This document shows positions 1-8,517 of a DNA stretch of 64,000 bases, one piece after another (the first letter of the stretch is position 1; each line of letters opens with the position of its first letter). This stretch comes from Leifsonia sp052114085 (GTDB lineage: Bacteria; Actinomycetota; Actinomycetes; Actinomycetales; Microbacteriaceae). The stretch covers positions 248,001-312,000 of the forward strand of contig NZ_JBFREB010000001.1 of assembly GCF_052114085.1 (NCBI RefSeq), in the 5' to 3' direction. Both the position numbers and the translations under genes were made by a program. Below the pieces are notes generated by a model. That model saw only the letters and a program-made list of their open reading frames with translations, was not told the origin of the DNA and made no database searches.

Positions 1-1104
1 CTGATCATGAGGCCGGTCGGCGCGTACCTGTTTGGATTGTGGGCGGACCGCATCGGCCGCCGCATCCCGCTGATGGTGGATGTCTGCTTCTACTCGATCG
101 TCGGCTTCCTCTGCGCCTTCGCGCCGAACTTCACGGTGCTGTTCATCCTGCGGCTGCTGTACGGCATCGGGATGGGCGGCGAGTGGGGCCTCGGAGCCGC
201 GCTCACGATGGAGAAGGTCCCGCGCACGCGCCGGGGCTTCTACTCGGGCATCCTCCAGGCCGGCTACTCGGCCGGCTACCTCCTCGCGGCGCTGGCGTTC
301 CTCCTGGTGCACTCCGTGCTGGGGCTGAACTGGCGGTGGATGTTCGCGCTCAGCATCCTGCCGGCGCTCATCACGCTGATCATTCGCTCGCGGGTGAAGG
401 AGTCGGAGGTCTGGGAGAACACGCAGGTCACGATGCGCAAGGCGGGCACTTCCATCCGTCGTGTGTTCTTCGATGGCAAGGTGCTCCGCCGCTTCGTGTA
501 CCTGGTCATCCTGATGGCCGCGTTCAACTGGATGAGCCATGGCACGCAGGACATCTACCCGACGTTCCTCAAGGCGACCGACCACGGGGGAGCGGGACTG
601 GATGCGGCGACCGCCGGCTGGATCGCCGTCGTGTACAACATCGGCGCGATCATCGGATGCATCGTCCTCGGCAACCTCTCCGATCGCTGGGGTCGCAAGG
701 CGACGATCATCCTCGGGGCGGCGCTGACCCTGCCGATCATCCCGATCTTCGCCTTCTCGACAACGGCAGGGCTGCTCTGCCTGGGCTCCGCGCTCATCCA
801 GTTCACAACCCAGGGCGCATGGGGAGCGATCCCGGCGCACCTCAACGAGATGTCGCCGAACGCCATCCGCGGCTTCTACCCGGGTGTCACCTATCAGCTG
901 GGCAACGTGATCGCGGCCTTCAACCTGCCGATCCAGCAGGCGCTGGCGCCCCAGCTCGGCTACGGCTGGGCGATGGCGTCGACTGTCGGTATCGCCGCGA
1001 TCGGGGTGATCGTGCTGACCGCTGTCGGCAAGCAGGCGAAGGGGATCGACTTCACGGCGGTCCCGGCGGATGCGGCGGTGTCGGCCTCGTCGCGGGCGCA
1101 ATAG
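1..1104 (+). CDS. MFS transporter, 5' end outside window
   Basis: This is the C-terminal part of a major facilitator superfamily transporter. The frame is open from base 1, so the true start lies upstream. The first visible residues carry the cytoplasmic loop 2-3 signature GLWADRIGRR, and the matching loop 8-9 signature GNLSDRWGRK follows about 220 residues later, so roughly one transmembrane helix is missing at the left edge. A segment SHGTQDIYPTF is typical of the acid-symporter branch (sialate/lactate type, NanT/JEN-like), which suggests a proton-coupled organic acid or sugar acid substrate; this is inferred. It ends 110 bp before a sugar-dehydrogenase operon on the same strand and may import its substrate, although an operator-like site lies between them. 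Confidence 0.9.
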   Translation: MIMRPVGAYLFGLWADRIGRRIPLMVDVCFYSIVGFLCAFAPNFTVLFILRLLYGIGMGGEWGLGAALTMEKVPRTRRGFYSGILQAGYSAGYLLAALAFLLVHSVLGLNWRWMFALSILPALITLIIRSRVKESEVWENTQVTMRKAGTSIRRVFFDGKVLRRFVYLVILMAAFNWMSHGTQDIYPTFLKATDHGGAGLDAATAGWIAVVYNIGAIIGCIVLGNLSDRWGRKATIILGAALTLPIIPIFAFSTTAGLLCLGSALIQFTTQGAWGAIPAHLNEMSPNAIRGFYPGVTYQLGNVIAAFNLPIQQALAPQLGYGWAMASTVGIAAIGVIVLTAVGKQAKGIDFTAVPADAAVSASSRAQ

Positions 1105-1156
1105 CGGGCCTCCCACCACTCGGCCGGTGCTCCTCCGCGTCGGTTCTGATACGCTC

Positions 1157-1172
1157 GGGTAAGCGCTTTCCC
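1157..1172. promoter_or_regulatory. LacI-family operator-like palindrome
   Basis: The sequence GGGTAAGCGCTTTCCC contains the perfect core AAGCGCTT with near-symmetric flanks, the classic form of LacI/GalR-family operators. It lies 42 bp upstream of the GTG start of the Gfo/Idh/MocA gene, so a LacI-type repressor encoded elsewhere probably controls this operon. No LacI gene is present in the window. Confidence 0.55.
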
Positions 1173-1214
1173 ACAGGCGGGTAGGCAAACACACGCAGTC
1201 ACGAAGGAGTACAC

Positions 1215-2363
1215 GTGTCGTCGATCGGCATCATCATGAACGGCGTCTCCGGGCGCATGGGCTACCGGCAGCACCTGGTGCGGTCGATCCTCGCGATCCG
1301 CGAGCAAGGCGGTGTGGAGCTGTCCGATGGCAGCCGCGTGCAGGTCGAGCCGCTGCTCGTCGGGCGGTCGGAGGAGAAGCTGGCGGAGCTCGCGAAGCGG
1401 CACGACATCGCCGAGTACACCACCGATTTGGAAGCGGCGCTGGCCGACGACCGGTGGCAGATCTACGCGGATTTCCTGGTCACGCAGGCCCGCTCCGCCG
1501 CAATCCGGAAGGCGATCGCGGCAGGTAAGGCGATCTACACCGAAAAGCCGACGGCCGACAGCTTCGAGGAGGCACTCGAACTGGCCCGCCTCGCTGACGA
1601 GGCGGGCGTCAAGAACGGCGTCGTGCACGACAAGCTGTACCTGCCGGGCATCCGGAAGCTGAAGCGGCTGGTCGACTCCGGCTTCTTCGGGCGCATCCTC
1701 TCCGTGCGCGGTGAGTTCGGTTATTGGGTGTTCGAGGGCGACTGGCAGAGCGCCCAGCGGCCCAGCTGGAACTACCGGGCGGAGGACGGCGGCGGGATCG
1801 TCGTGGACATGTTCCCGCACTGGAGCTACGTGCTCGAGAACCTCTTCGGCCGGGTGGAGTCGGTCTACGCGCAGGCGGTGACCGAGATCCCGCAGCGGGT
1901 CGACGAGCAGGGCCGGCCGTACCCGGCGACCGCGGATGACGCGGCATACGCGATCTTCCAGCTCGCCGGCGGCGTGACCGCTCAGCTCAATTCCAGCTGG
2001 ACCACGCGTGTGAACCGCGATGAGCTGGTCGAGTTCCAGGTCGACGGCACTCATGGAAGCGCCGTCGTCGGGTTGTTCGGCTGCAAGATCCAGCCGCGCA
2101 ATGCCACCCCCAAGCCGGTGTGGAATCCCGACCTCGCCGACACCCACGACTACGCCGCCGACTGGATCGAGTCTCCCGCGAACGAGGTGTTCGAGAACGG
2201 GTTCAAGACTCAGTGGGAGGAGTTCTTGCGGCACGTGCTCGAGGATGCGCCGAACCGGTACGACTTCCTGGCCGGGGCGCGCGGGGTGCAGCTCGCCGAA
2301 CTGGGCCTGCGTTCCTCGCGCGAGGGTCGCCGCATCGAGCTGCCGGACGTGTCGCTCGCATGA
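1215..2363 (+). CDS. Gfo/Idh/MocA family oxidoreductase
   Basis: This 382-residue protein looks like an NAD(P)-dependent sugar or sugar-acid dehydrogenase. The N-terminal Rossmann fold has a glycine-rich stretch at residues 5-16, and the family EKP motif sits at residues 110-112, followed by the C-terminal substrate domain. The start is GTG, chosen because GAAGGAG at 1203-1209 is well spaced. It is the first gene of an operon in which every junction overlaps by 4 bp (with DUF993 aldolase-like, sugar isomerase and glycerate kinase), so it probably makes the first oxidation of an unidentified sugar or polyol. Substrate cannot be read from sequence. Confidence 0.9.
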   Translation: MSSIGIIMNGVSGRMGYRQHLVRSILAIREQGGVELSDGSRVQVEPLLVGRSEEKLAELAKRHDIAEYTTDLEAALADDRWQIYADFLVTQARSAAIRKAIAAGKAIYTEKPTADSFEEALELARLADEAGVKNGVVHDKLYLPGIRKLKRLVDSGFFGRILSVRGEFGYWVFEGDWQSAQRPSWNYRAEDGGGIVVDMFPHWSYVLENLFGRVESVYAQAVTEIPQRVDEQGRPYPATADDAAYAIFQLAGGVTAQLNSSWTTRVNRDELVEFQVDGTHGSAVVGLFGCKIQPRNATPKPVWNPDLADTHDYAADWIESPANEVFENGFKTQWEEFLRHVLEDAPNRYDFLAGARGVQLAELGLRSSREGRRIELPDVSLA

Positions 2364-3526
2364 CTGCCGTCACCCTCCTGAACACCGACGGTACGACCGC
2401 TACGGCCGACCTCGGTGAGGCCCCCGCATTCGAGCGGCCCACCGCCCCGCTGCGGTCGCGGGTCGCCTATGCGGCCGCTCACGTCATCCCGAAGGCCTGG
2501 GCCGACAACGTGCCCGGCGCTCCGGCCGACATCGACTGGGATGCGACCCTCGCCTTCCGCCGGCACGTCTACTCGTGGGGGCTGGGCGTCGCGGACGCTA
2601 TGGACACGGCTCAGCGGAACATGGGGCTGGATGCCGCAGCGACGCGTGAGCTGATCAGCCGGAGTGCGGCGGACGCCCGCTCGGTCGGCGGATCGGTGTT
2701 GGCCGGGGTGAACACCGACCACGTCGACGAGGCGGTCATCCCGCTCGGCGCCGTGATCGACGCGTACACGGAGCAGTTGCACTTCACCGAGGAGGCCGGC
2801 GCCGGAGTCGTCCTCATGGCGAGCCGGCACCTCGCCCGCGCCGCCGAATCGGCGGCCGACTACGAGCGCGTGTACCGCGAGGTGCTGGCCGCGGCCTCCA
2901 CGCCGGTGGTGCTGCACTGGCTGGGGCCCGCGTTCGATCCGGCGCTGACCGGCTACTTCGGCTCACGGGAGTTCGGACCGGCTGCCGAGACCGTGCTGCG
3001 GATCATCGAGGCGGCCGACGGCCGGGTGACCGGCATCAAGATGAGCCTGCTGAATGCGGAAGCGGAGCGGTCGCTCCGTGCCCGGTTGCCCGAGGGCGTG
3101 CGGATGTTCACCGGCGACGACTTCAACTACGTCGAGCTGATCGAGGGGGACGGGCCGAGCGGTGACCACTCCGACGCCCTGCTCGGCGCCTTCGCCTGCC
3201 TCGCTCCCGCGGCGTCGGCGGCCATCCAGGCGCTCGATCGTGACGACGTGGCGCGCTATCGGGAGATCCTCGAACCGACGCAGGAGCTGTCGCGCCAGGT
3301 GTTCGCTGCGCCGACCTTCCACTACAAGACCGGAGTCGCCTTCCTCTCCTGGTTGAATGGCCACCAGGAGGCGTTCTCGATGGTGGGCGGGATGCACTCG
3401 GCCCGCAGCCTCCCGCACCTGTCCGAGCTTGTCCGGCTGGGCGCCGCATCCGGTGCGCTGGAGCGGCCGGAGCTGGCGGCGGAACGGTGGAATGCGCTGC
3501 TGCGACTGAACGGAGTCAACGCATGA
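2360..3526 (+). CDS. DUF993 family protein, dihydrodipicolinate-synthase-like
   Basis: A 388-residue member of the DUF993 family, predicted TIM-barrel proteins related to dihydrodipicolinate synthase/aldolases. Recognisable family stretches include RVAYAAAHV near the N-terminus and the WDATLAFRRHVYSWGLGVA region, with MDTAQRNMGL just after. The ATG overlaps the stop of the preceding dehydrogenase (ATGA), and its own stop overlaps the next gene. Its family has no firmly known reaction to my knowledge; from context I infer an aldol cleavage or dehydration of the keto-intermediate made by the dehydrogenase. The frame stays open further upstream, but that part lies inside the previous gene and is not expected to be translated. 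Confidence 0.88.
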   Translation: MTAVTLLNTDGTTATADLGEAPAFERPTAPLRSRVAYAAAHVIPKAWADNVPGAPADIDWDATLAFRRHVYSWGLGVADAMDTAQRNMGLDAAATRELISRSAADARSVGGSVLAGVNTDHVDEAVIPLGAVIDAYTEQLHFTEEAGAGVVLMASRHLARAAESAADYERVYREVLAAASTPVVLHWLGPAFDPALTGYFGSREFGPAAETVLRIIEAADGRVTGIKMSLLNAEAERSLRARLPEGVRMFTGDDFNYVELIEGDGPSGDHSDALLGAFACLAPAASAAIQALDRDDVARYREILEPTQELSRQVFAAPTFHYKTGVAFLSWLNGHQEAFSMVGGMHSARSLPHLSELVRLGAASGALERPELAAERWNALLRLNGVNA

Positions 3527-4395
3527 CCCGGCCCGACCCGCGCCTGTCGATCAATCAGGCCACGATCAAGTACGCCTCGCTGGCGGATGCTCTGCGGGTG
3601 ACCGCGGAGGGGGGCGTGGAGTCGATCGGGCTGTGGCGCGAGCCCGTGGCCGAGGTCGGAGTCGACGTGGCGGCCCGGATGGTGGCCGACTCGGGTCTCC
3701 GCGTCTCGAGCCTGTGCCGCGGCGGATTCTTCACCGCTCCCGAAGGCGCCCAACGCCGAGCGGCACTCGACGAGAACCGGCGCGCGATAGAGGAGACCGC
3801 GCGCCTTGCCGCCAGCGGCGCGCCGGGCTCGGCGGCTGTTCTGGTCCTCGTGGCCGGCGGTCTGCCGGACGGATCCCGCGACCTTGCGGGTGCGCGCGAG
3901 CGTGTTGCCGACGCGGTGGCCGAACTGGAGCCGGAGGCCCGCGCAGCCGGGGTCACTCTCGCGCTGGAAGCGCTGCATCCGATGTACGCGGCCGACCGCG
4001 CAGTGCTCTCCACCCTCGGCCAGGCACTCGACATCGCGGAGCGGTTCCCGGCCGAGGCGGTGGGAGTCGTGGTGGACACGTTCCACGTGTGGTGGGACCC
4101 GCAGCTCATCGAGCAGATCGCCCGCGCCGGCCGGACAGGCAGGATCGCGAGCTATCAGGTCTGCGACTGGGTCACGCCTCTGGCTGCCGACGTGCTGCTG
4201 GCCCGCGGGATGATGGGCGACGGGCACATCGACTTCGGCCCCATCACGGCGGCGGTCGAAGCGGCCGGGTACACCGGTGACATCGAAGTGGAGATCTTCA
4301 ACGAGGCGATCTGGGCCGACGAGCCGGCGGCGGTGGTCGCCCGCACGGTGGAGGCGTTCGAGCGCACGGTGGGTCTGCGCCAAGGAGTCGCGTGA
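3523..4395 (+). CDS. Sugar phosphate isomerase/epimerase-like TIM-barrel protein
   Basis: This 290-residue protein belongs to the xylose-isomerase-like TIM-barrel superfamily (AP endonuclease 2 fold). Typical sub-motifs are the VTLALEALHPM strand with a metal-binding Glu, the VGVVVDTFHVWWDP strand, a DGHIDFGP turn and a late GDIEVEIFNE strand supplying a further Glu. These acidic and His residues would bind a divalent metal for keto-aldo isomerisation or epimerisation, as in hydroxypyruvate isomerase or inosose isomerase relatives. Start ATG overlaps the upstream stop, and glycerate kinase overlaps its end. With glycerate kinase next door, a three-carbon product such as hydroxypyruvate or tartronate semialdehyde is a reasonable but unproven guess. 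Confidence 0.85.
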   Translation: MTRPDPRLSINQATIKYASLADALRVTAEGGVESIGLWREPVAEVGVDVAARMVADSGLRVSSLCRGGFFTAPEGAQRRAALDENRRAIEETARLAASGAPGSAAVLVLVAGGLPDGSRDLAGARERVADAVAELEPEARAAGVTLALEALHPMYAADRAVLSTLGQALDIAERFPAEAVGVVVDTFHVWWDPQLIEQIARAGRTGRIASYQVCDWVTPLAADVLLARGMMGDGHIDFGPITAAVEAAGYTGDIEVEIFNEAIWADEPAAVVARTVEAFERTVGLRQGVA

Positions 4396-5495
4396 GCGTC
4401 ATTGTGGTCGCCCCGGACTCATTCAAGGGTTCGGCATCCGCCGTGGCGGTTGCGTCGGCGGTCGCCGACGGCTGGCGATCGGTGCGTCCGGATGACGAGC
4501 TGGTCCTGGCGCCTATGGCGGACGGGGGCGAGGGCACGCTGGACGCGTTCGCCGCGGCGGTTCCGGGAGCGGTGCGGAACCGGGTCCGTGTGCACGGGCC
4601 CGACGGTGGGCCGGTGGACGCGAGTTGGCTGGAACTCCCGGACGGCACGGCGGTCGTCGAACTCGCGGACGCGAGCGGGCTGGGACGGATGCGTGAACTC
4701 GCGCCGTTCGACGCGCACACCGTCGGATTCGGCCAGGCGATCGCCGCCGCCCTCGACGCCGGCGCGTCGGCGCTGCTGCTCGCGATCGGCGGAAGCGCAT
4801 CGACCGACGGCGGCGCCGGTGCATTGACCGCGCTCGGCGCTCGCCTGCTGGGCGCCGACGGGCAGGAGATCCCGACGGGCAACAGCGGACTGAGTGCGCT
4901 CGATCGGGTCAATCTTGCGCACCTCCGCCCGCTTCCTCCAGGCGGTGCGCGGATCCTGAGCGATGTGACGAGCCCGCTGCTGGGGCCATCCGGCGCTGCA
5001 GCCGTGTTCGGGCCGCAGAAAGGCGCCACCCCGTCGGATATCCCGCTGCTCGAAGATGGGCTGCGCCGACTGGCGGATGCGATGGCCGCTGCACGACCCG
5101 TCTCACCGAACGAGCACGGTGCCGGCGCGGCCGGAGGAACCGGGTTCGCTCTGCTCGCGTGGGGCGCTCGAATGGCGCCCGGCGCTGCCGCCGTCGGCGA
5201 GGCACTCGGGCTCCCCGCTCTGGTCACGCGAGCGGATGCCGTCATCACCGGTGAAGGCCGCTACGACAGGCAGTCGGCCGCGGGCAAGGTCCCCGAGTAC
5301 GTCGCGAGGCTCGCGCAGTCGCCAGGGATTCCGTCGCTGCTGGTTGCAGGCTCGATCGACGCCCCGACCGATGGTTTCGCGGATGCCGTCGCCATCGCCG
5401 ATCTCGCCGGCTCACGTGAGGCTGCGATGGCCGACCCTCTTCACTGGATATTCGCGGGCGGAGCCGCCCTGGCTCTTCGGTACCGTTCGGAGTGA
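4392..5495 (+). CDS. Glycerate kinase
   Basis: A 367-residue glycerate kinase of the GlxK/GarK (glycerate kinase type 1) family, which phosphorylates glycerate to 2-phosphoglycerate so that it can enter lower glycolysis. The diagnostic N-terminal APDSFKGSASA segment and the later GGSASTDGGAGAL loop are present, as is the GEGRYDRQS motif near the C-terminus. It starts with GTG in a GTGA overlap with the isomerase gene, so the four genes are probably translationally coupled. Its presence is the strongest clue that the operon funnels its substrate to glycerate. The following gene is on the opposite strand. Confidence 0.92.
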   Translation: MSVIVVAPDSFKGSASAVAVASAVADGWRSVRPDDELVLAPMADGGEGTLDAFAAAVPGAVRNRVRVHGPDGGPVDASWLELPDGTAVVELADASGLGRMRELAPFDAHTVGFGQAIAAALDAGASALLLAIGGSASTDGGAGALTALGARLLGADGQEIPTGNSGLSALDRVNLAHLRPLPPGGARILSDVTSPLLGPSGAAAVFGPQKGATPSDIPLLEDGLRRLADAMAAARPVSPNEHGAGAAGGTGFALLAWGARMAPGAAAVGEALGLPALVTRADAVITGEGRYDRQSAAGKVPEYVARLAQSPGIPSLLVAGSIDAPTDGFADAVAIADLAGSREAAMADPLHWIFAGGAALALRYRSE

Positions 5496-5516
5496 TTCGC
5501 CGCGCTGATCGGTGCG

Positions 5517-6167
5517 TCAAGGGCCATCGGCATCCTGCGCGTGGCGCCCGGCGACCAGTCGGAGACCGGCGAAGGGCGCATAGCCGCGGTCGACCAGCGC
5601 GACCTCGAATCCGGCCAGACTCTCCAACTGCCGTGCGGTCCGGAGCGGTCCGACGTCGACAGGCTCCGCGCCGATCTGCCGGACGAGCGCGTCGACGGCG
5701 TCTTTCGCGCCCTCGTCGTCCGAGGCCAGGAATACCTGCACTGCGGGCAAGCGCGCCTCAGCGCCGTCGGCGAGCCACTCGGCATAGACCGTGTTGAACG
5801 CCTTCACGACTCTGGCCCCCGGAGCGACGCTCGCCAGCCGTTCGGCGAGCGACTCCGCTCCGGCGTACCGGCTCTCGAACCACGGAGGATCGAGCGGGTT
5901 GTTGAGATCGATCACCACGCTGCCGGCGAGGATGTCGGCGAGTGACTCGACGATCTGCAGAACCTCTGTGTCGCGCAGTGCGACGATCACCATGTCGGCC
6001 CGCGCCGCGAAGCGGTAGTCCCCAGCGCCCGCGGCGCCGAGGTCCGCACTCAGCGCCCGCGCGCGTGCCGGTTCACGGGAGCCGATGACGACCTCGTGCC
6101 CGGCTCGCACGAGCCGGGCACCGAGTGCGGTCGTCATCGCCCCCGTGCCGAGGATGCCTGTTCTCAC
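5517..6167 (-). CDS. NADPH-dependent F420 reductase-like oxidoreductase
   Basis: This 216-residue protein matches the NADPH-dependent F420 reductase (Npd)/NAD-binding family. It begins MRTGILGTGAMTTALGARL, a Rossmann dinucleotide fold with a GxGxM pattern, followed by a VIGSREPARA segment whose Ser/Arg suggests NADP preference. The ADMVIVALRDTEV and VVIDLNNPL strands and the VVKAFNTVYA motif are typical of the group. It is convergent with glycerate kinase and sits only 12 bp downstream of a GH4 glycosidase on the same strand, so the two are likely co-transcribed. Whether it uses F420 or another substrate is not decided by sequence. Confidence 0.85.
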   Translation of the reverse strand: MRTGILGTGAMTTALGARLVRAGHEVVIGSREPARARALSADLGAAGAGDYRFAARADMVIVALRDTEVLQIVESLADILAGSVVIDLNNPLDPPWFESRYAGAESLAERLASVAPGARVVKAFNTVYAEWLADGAEARLPAVQVFLASDDEGAKDAVDALVRQIGAEPVDVGPLRTARQLESLAGFEVALVDRGYAPFAGLRLVAGRHAQDADGP

Positions 6168-6179
6168 CCGCGCGCTCCG

Positions 6180-7478
6180 TCAGGAAAGCCGGAGCGCCTC
6201 GGGGATGAGGTCGCCGTGCGCCTGCAGCAGCTCGTCGCACATGCTCCGGATGTCGTCGATGCCGAGGGTGGCAGCGGTGTTCGGGTCGAGCAGCGCAGCG
6301 TGGTAGACGTGCTCGCGGTCGCCCTCGAGGACGGCCTTGACGGTCAGCTCGACGACGTTGAGGAACGTGCGGTTGAGCGCAGCGAGCTGCGGGGGAAGGG
6401 CGCCGACGGCCTGCGGGTGCAGACCATCCTTGTCCACGACGCCGGGTACCTCGATGCAGCACTCTGCGGGGAGGTTCTCGATGAGTCCGTTGTTCTGCAC
6501 GTTGACGTACAGGCTCGCCGGCTCGCCGGTGACGTGGGCGCGGATGAACTCGGAGGCCATCTCGGAGGTCGGCTGGAGATCCAGTTCGCCCTCCGCCTGC
6601 AGGGTGGCGAGGGTCTCGTCGAACTCCTCGATGTTCCGCTCGGACCGGGTGAGGTACTCGCCGACGGGGATGCGGAAGCGCTCGATCGCGGCGTCGCTGT
6701 GCATCAGCCAGGGAACGTACTCGGCGCTGTGCTCGCTGGACTCGGTGGGGAAGTACCCGAACCGGCGGAAGAGCTCCACGCGCACGCGACGCTGAAGCTC
6801 GGGGTCCCCGTCGATCGCTTCGCGCAGCCGCGGGTACAGATCCTCGCCGTTCCGTTCGAACCGCAGGACGAACGCCTGATGGTTGAAGCCGGCGGTCTCG
6901 AACGTGATCTCGTCCTCCGGCACGCCGACCAGCTCCGCGAGGAGGTGGTGGGTGTCGCGCACGGAATGGCAGAGGCCGACGACACGGGAGAAGGGTGTTC
7001 CGGCCGAGACGGCCCACGGGAGCATCGCCATCGGGTTGCTGTAATTGAGCAGGTAGGCGTCCGGGGCGACCTCGGCGAGGTCCTGACCGATCCCGGTGAG
7101 GACCGGGATGGTCCGGAGTCCGCGGAAGATGCCGCCGATTCCGATCGTGTCGCCGATGGTCTGGCGGACGCCGTAGCGGGCCGGGATGTCGAAGTCCTTG
7201 CGGGTCGCGGCGTAGCCGCCCACCTGGATCTCGTTGACCACGTAGTCGGCGTCGGCCACGGCCGTCCGGCGATCGAGGCTCGACGTGACGCGGGCATCCG
7301 CTCCCAGCTGGGCGCTGATCCGCTTCGCCAGTGCGTCGGCGTAGCCGAGGCGTTCGGCGTCGATGTCGTGGAGGGACAGTTCGAACTCGCCCCGCAACTC
7401 GCTGAAGCTGCAGAGATCGGTGACGACGTTGCGGGTGAACTCGACGCTCCCGGCGCCGATGAAGGCTACTTTGACCAT
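6180..7478 (-). CDS. GH4 family glycosidase (alpha-galactosidase/alpha-glucosidase type)
   Basis: A 432-residue glycoside hydrolase family 4 enzyme. This family hydrolyses glycosides by a redox-assisted elimination mechanism using NAD+ and a divalent metal, in the cytoplasm. Seen here are the N-terminal NAD-binding MVKVAFIGAGSVEFTRN, the NYSNPMAM stretch and the metal-binding GLCHSV region with Cys and His, followed by FNHQAF. I place the start at the ATG giving MVKVAF because it matches family N-termini; no clear Shine-Dalgarno precedes it, and an in-frame ATG lies 27 bp upstream. MelA-type alpha-galactosidase is the closest guess given the tagatose genes nearby. A DeoR-family regulator lies immediately upstream. 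Confidence 0.9.
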   Translation of the reverse strand: MVKVAFIGAGSVEFTRNVVTDLCSFSELRGEFELSLHDIDAERLGYADALAKRISAQLGADARVTSSLDRRTAVADADYVVNEIQVGGYAATRKDFDIPARYGVRQTIGDTIGIGGIFRGLRTIPVLTGIGQDLAEVAPDAYLLNYSNPMAMLPWAVSAGTPFSRVVGLCHSVRDTHHLLAELVGVPEDEITFETAGFNHQAFVLRFERNGEDLYPRLREAIDGDPELQRRVRVELFRRFGYFPTESSEHSAEYVPWLMHSDAAIERFRIPVGEYLTRSERNIEEFDETLATLQAEGELDLQPTSEMASEFIRAHVTGEPASLYVNVQNNGLIENLPAECCIEVPGVVDKDGLHPQAVGALPPQLAALNRTFLNVVELTVKAVLEGDREHVYHAALLDPNTAATLGIDDIRSMCDELLQAHGDLIPEALRLS

Positions 7479-7498
7479 TCGGCCAATATTGCACGAGT

Positions 7499-7535
7499 GC
7501 GCCATTCGCACAAACAACGTGCACAAAATATGCAG
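7499..7535. promoter_or_regulatory. Repeated TTTGTGC half-sites upstream of the GH4 gene
   Basis: Read on the minus strand, the gap between the DeoR gene and the GH4 gene contains TTTGTGCACG and, a few bases later, TTTGTGCGAA. A related TTGTGCGCGCAC occurs at 8353-8364 upstream of the DeoR gene itself. These could be DeoR operator half-sites; the assignment is inference from position and repetition. Confidence 0.35.
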
Positions 7536-7563
7536 TTTTCTGCGCGTTATCGCGGTGATACTG

Positions 7564-8322
7564 CTAGGCGCAGATGACGCGGCACCCTCGGCGCTGGATG
7601 GCGTCCACTGCGGACTGCGGCGCACGGGAGTCGGTGATCAGCACGTCCACTTCGTCCATCGAGCAGACGCTCGCGAGCGCGACTCGGCCGATCTTGGTCG
7701 CGTCCGCCAGCACGATCGTCATGCGGGAGCGCGCGCGCATGACCCCGTTCACCCGGGCGCCGATCGGGTCGTAATTCGTGCAGCCCGCCTCGGTGTCCAC
7801 GCCGTCCACCCCGAGGAAGGAGACGTCGATGTTGTACTCGGATAGGAACGCCTCGGCGCTCGGGCCGACCACCTCCTGGCTGCTGCTGCGGACCTCGCCG
7901 CCGGCGGCGAACACCCGGAGGCCCGGACTGGTCACCAGACTGGTCGCGATATTGAGCGCGTTCGTGACGACCGTCAGGCCGCGGCGCGTGAGCAGCTGCC
8001 TGGCGAACTCGTTCGTGGTCGTCCCGCCGGTCATGCCGACGACCCTGGCACCGTCGAGGAAGGCGAGCGCGCTGTGAGCGATGCGCCGCTTCTCGTCCAG
8101 ATCCTGCGAGGTCTTGAACCCGAGCGGGAGGTCGTTGAAAGCGACGTGGGTCGTAGCGCCTCCGCGCGTGCGGCTCACCAGCTGTTGCTCTTCGAGCAGC
8201 TCGAGGTCACGTCGGATGGTTGCCTCCGAGACGTCGAACTGTGCGGCGAGCTCGGGCACCTCCATCGAGAGATTGTCGACGATGGCGGAAACGATGTGAT
8301 GGAGACGTTCTTTGCGCTGCAC
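7564..8322 (-). CDS. DeoR/GlpR family transcriptional regulator
   Basis: A 252-residue sugar-responsive repressor of the DeoR/GlpR family. The N-terminal winged helix-turn-helix covers about residues 5-57, with VPELAAQFDVSEATIRRDL as the recognition segment and SRTRGGA at its end. The C-terminal sugar-phosphate-binding (DeoRC, ISOCOT-type) domain shows GMTGGTTTNEFARQL and VFAAGGEVR. I chose the GTG giving VQRKERLHHIV because it matches the usual DeoR N-terminus; another in-frame GTG lies 39 bp upstream at 8361. It sits between a GH4 gene on its own strand and the ABC importer operon on the other, so it probably controls both in response to a phosphorylated sugar. Confidence 0.9.
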   Translation of the reverse strand: MQRKERLHHIVSAIVDNLSMEVPELAAQFDVSEATIRRDLELLEEQQLVSRTRGGATTHVAFNDLPLGFKTSQDLDEKRRIAHSALAFLDGARVVGMTGGTTTNEFARQLLTRRGLTVVTNALNIATSLVTSPGLRVFAAGGEVRSSSQEVVGPSAEAFLSEYNIDVSFLGVDGVDTEAGCTNYDPIGARVNGVMRARSRMTIVLADATKIGRVALASVCSMDEVDVLITDSRAPQSAVDAIQRRGCRVICA

Positions 8323-8352
8323 AGTCGAACTATAGCGAATGAGCAGCCAAAG

Positions 8353-8364
8353 TGCGCGCACAAT
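8353..8364. promoter_or_regulatory. GTGCGCGCAC palindrome in the divergent DeoR/ABC promoter region
   Basis: GTGCGCGCACAA contains a perfect 10-bp palindrome and, read on the other strand, the half-site TTGTGC also seen before the GH4 gene. It lies between the divergent DeoR and solute-binding-protein genes, so it is a candidate autoregulatory operator. It overlaps the alternative upstream GTG of the DeoR frame. Confidence 0.35.
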
Positions 8365-8517
8365 CAGTTATCGGCGGCAATAATGCGCATTTGACCGAAA
8401 TGTGGGCTTTTCCCTCGGGAATTGTTGAATCCGCGCGCATCGCATGTCATCGTTGCTCGAATCGCGTGTCGCTCAGCATCGCCGCTGACACGCTCCCTAT
8501 GCCCAAGGAGGAGCAGA

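Noticed and set aside
960..2234. Long minus-strand reading frame opposite the first Gfo/Idh/MocA gene
   Set aside because: It is antisense to a clear dehydrogenase, rich in Arg/His/Asp, without recognisable motifs; a shadow of high-GC coding sequence.
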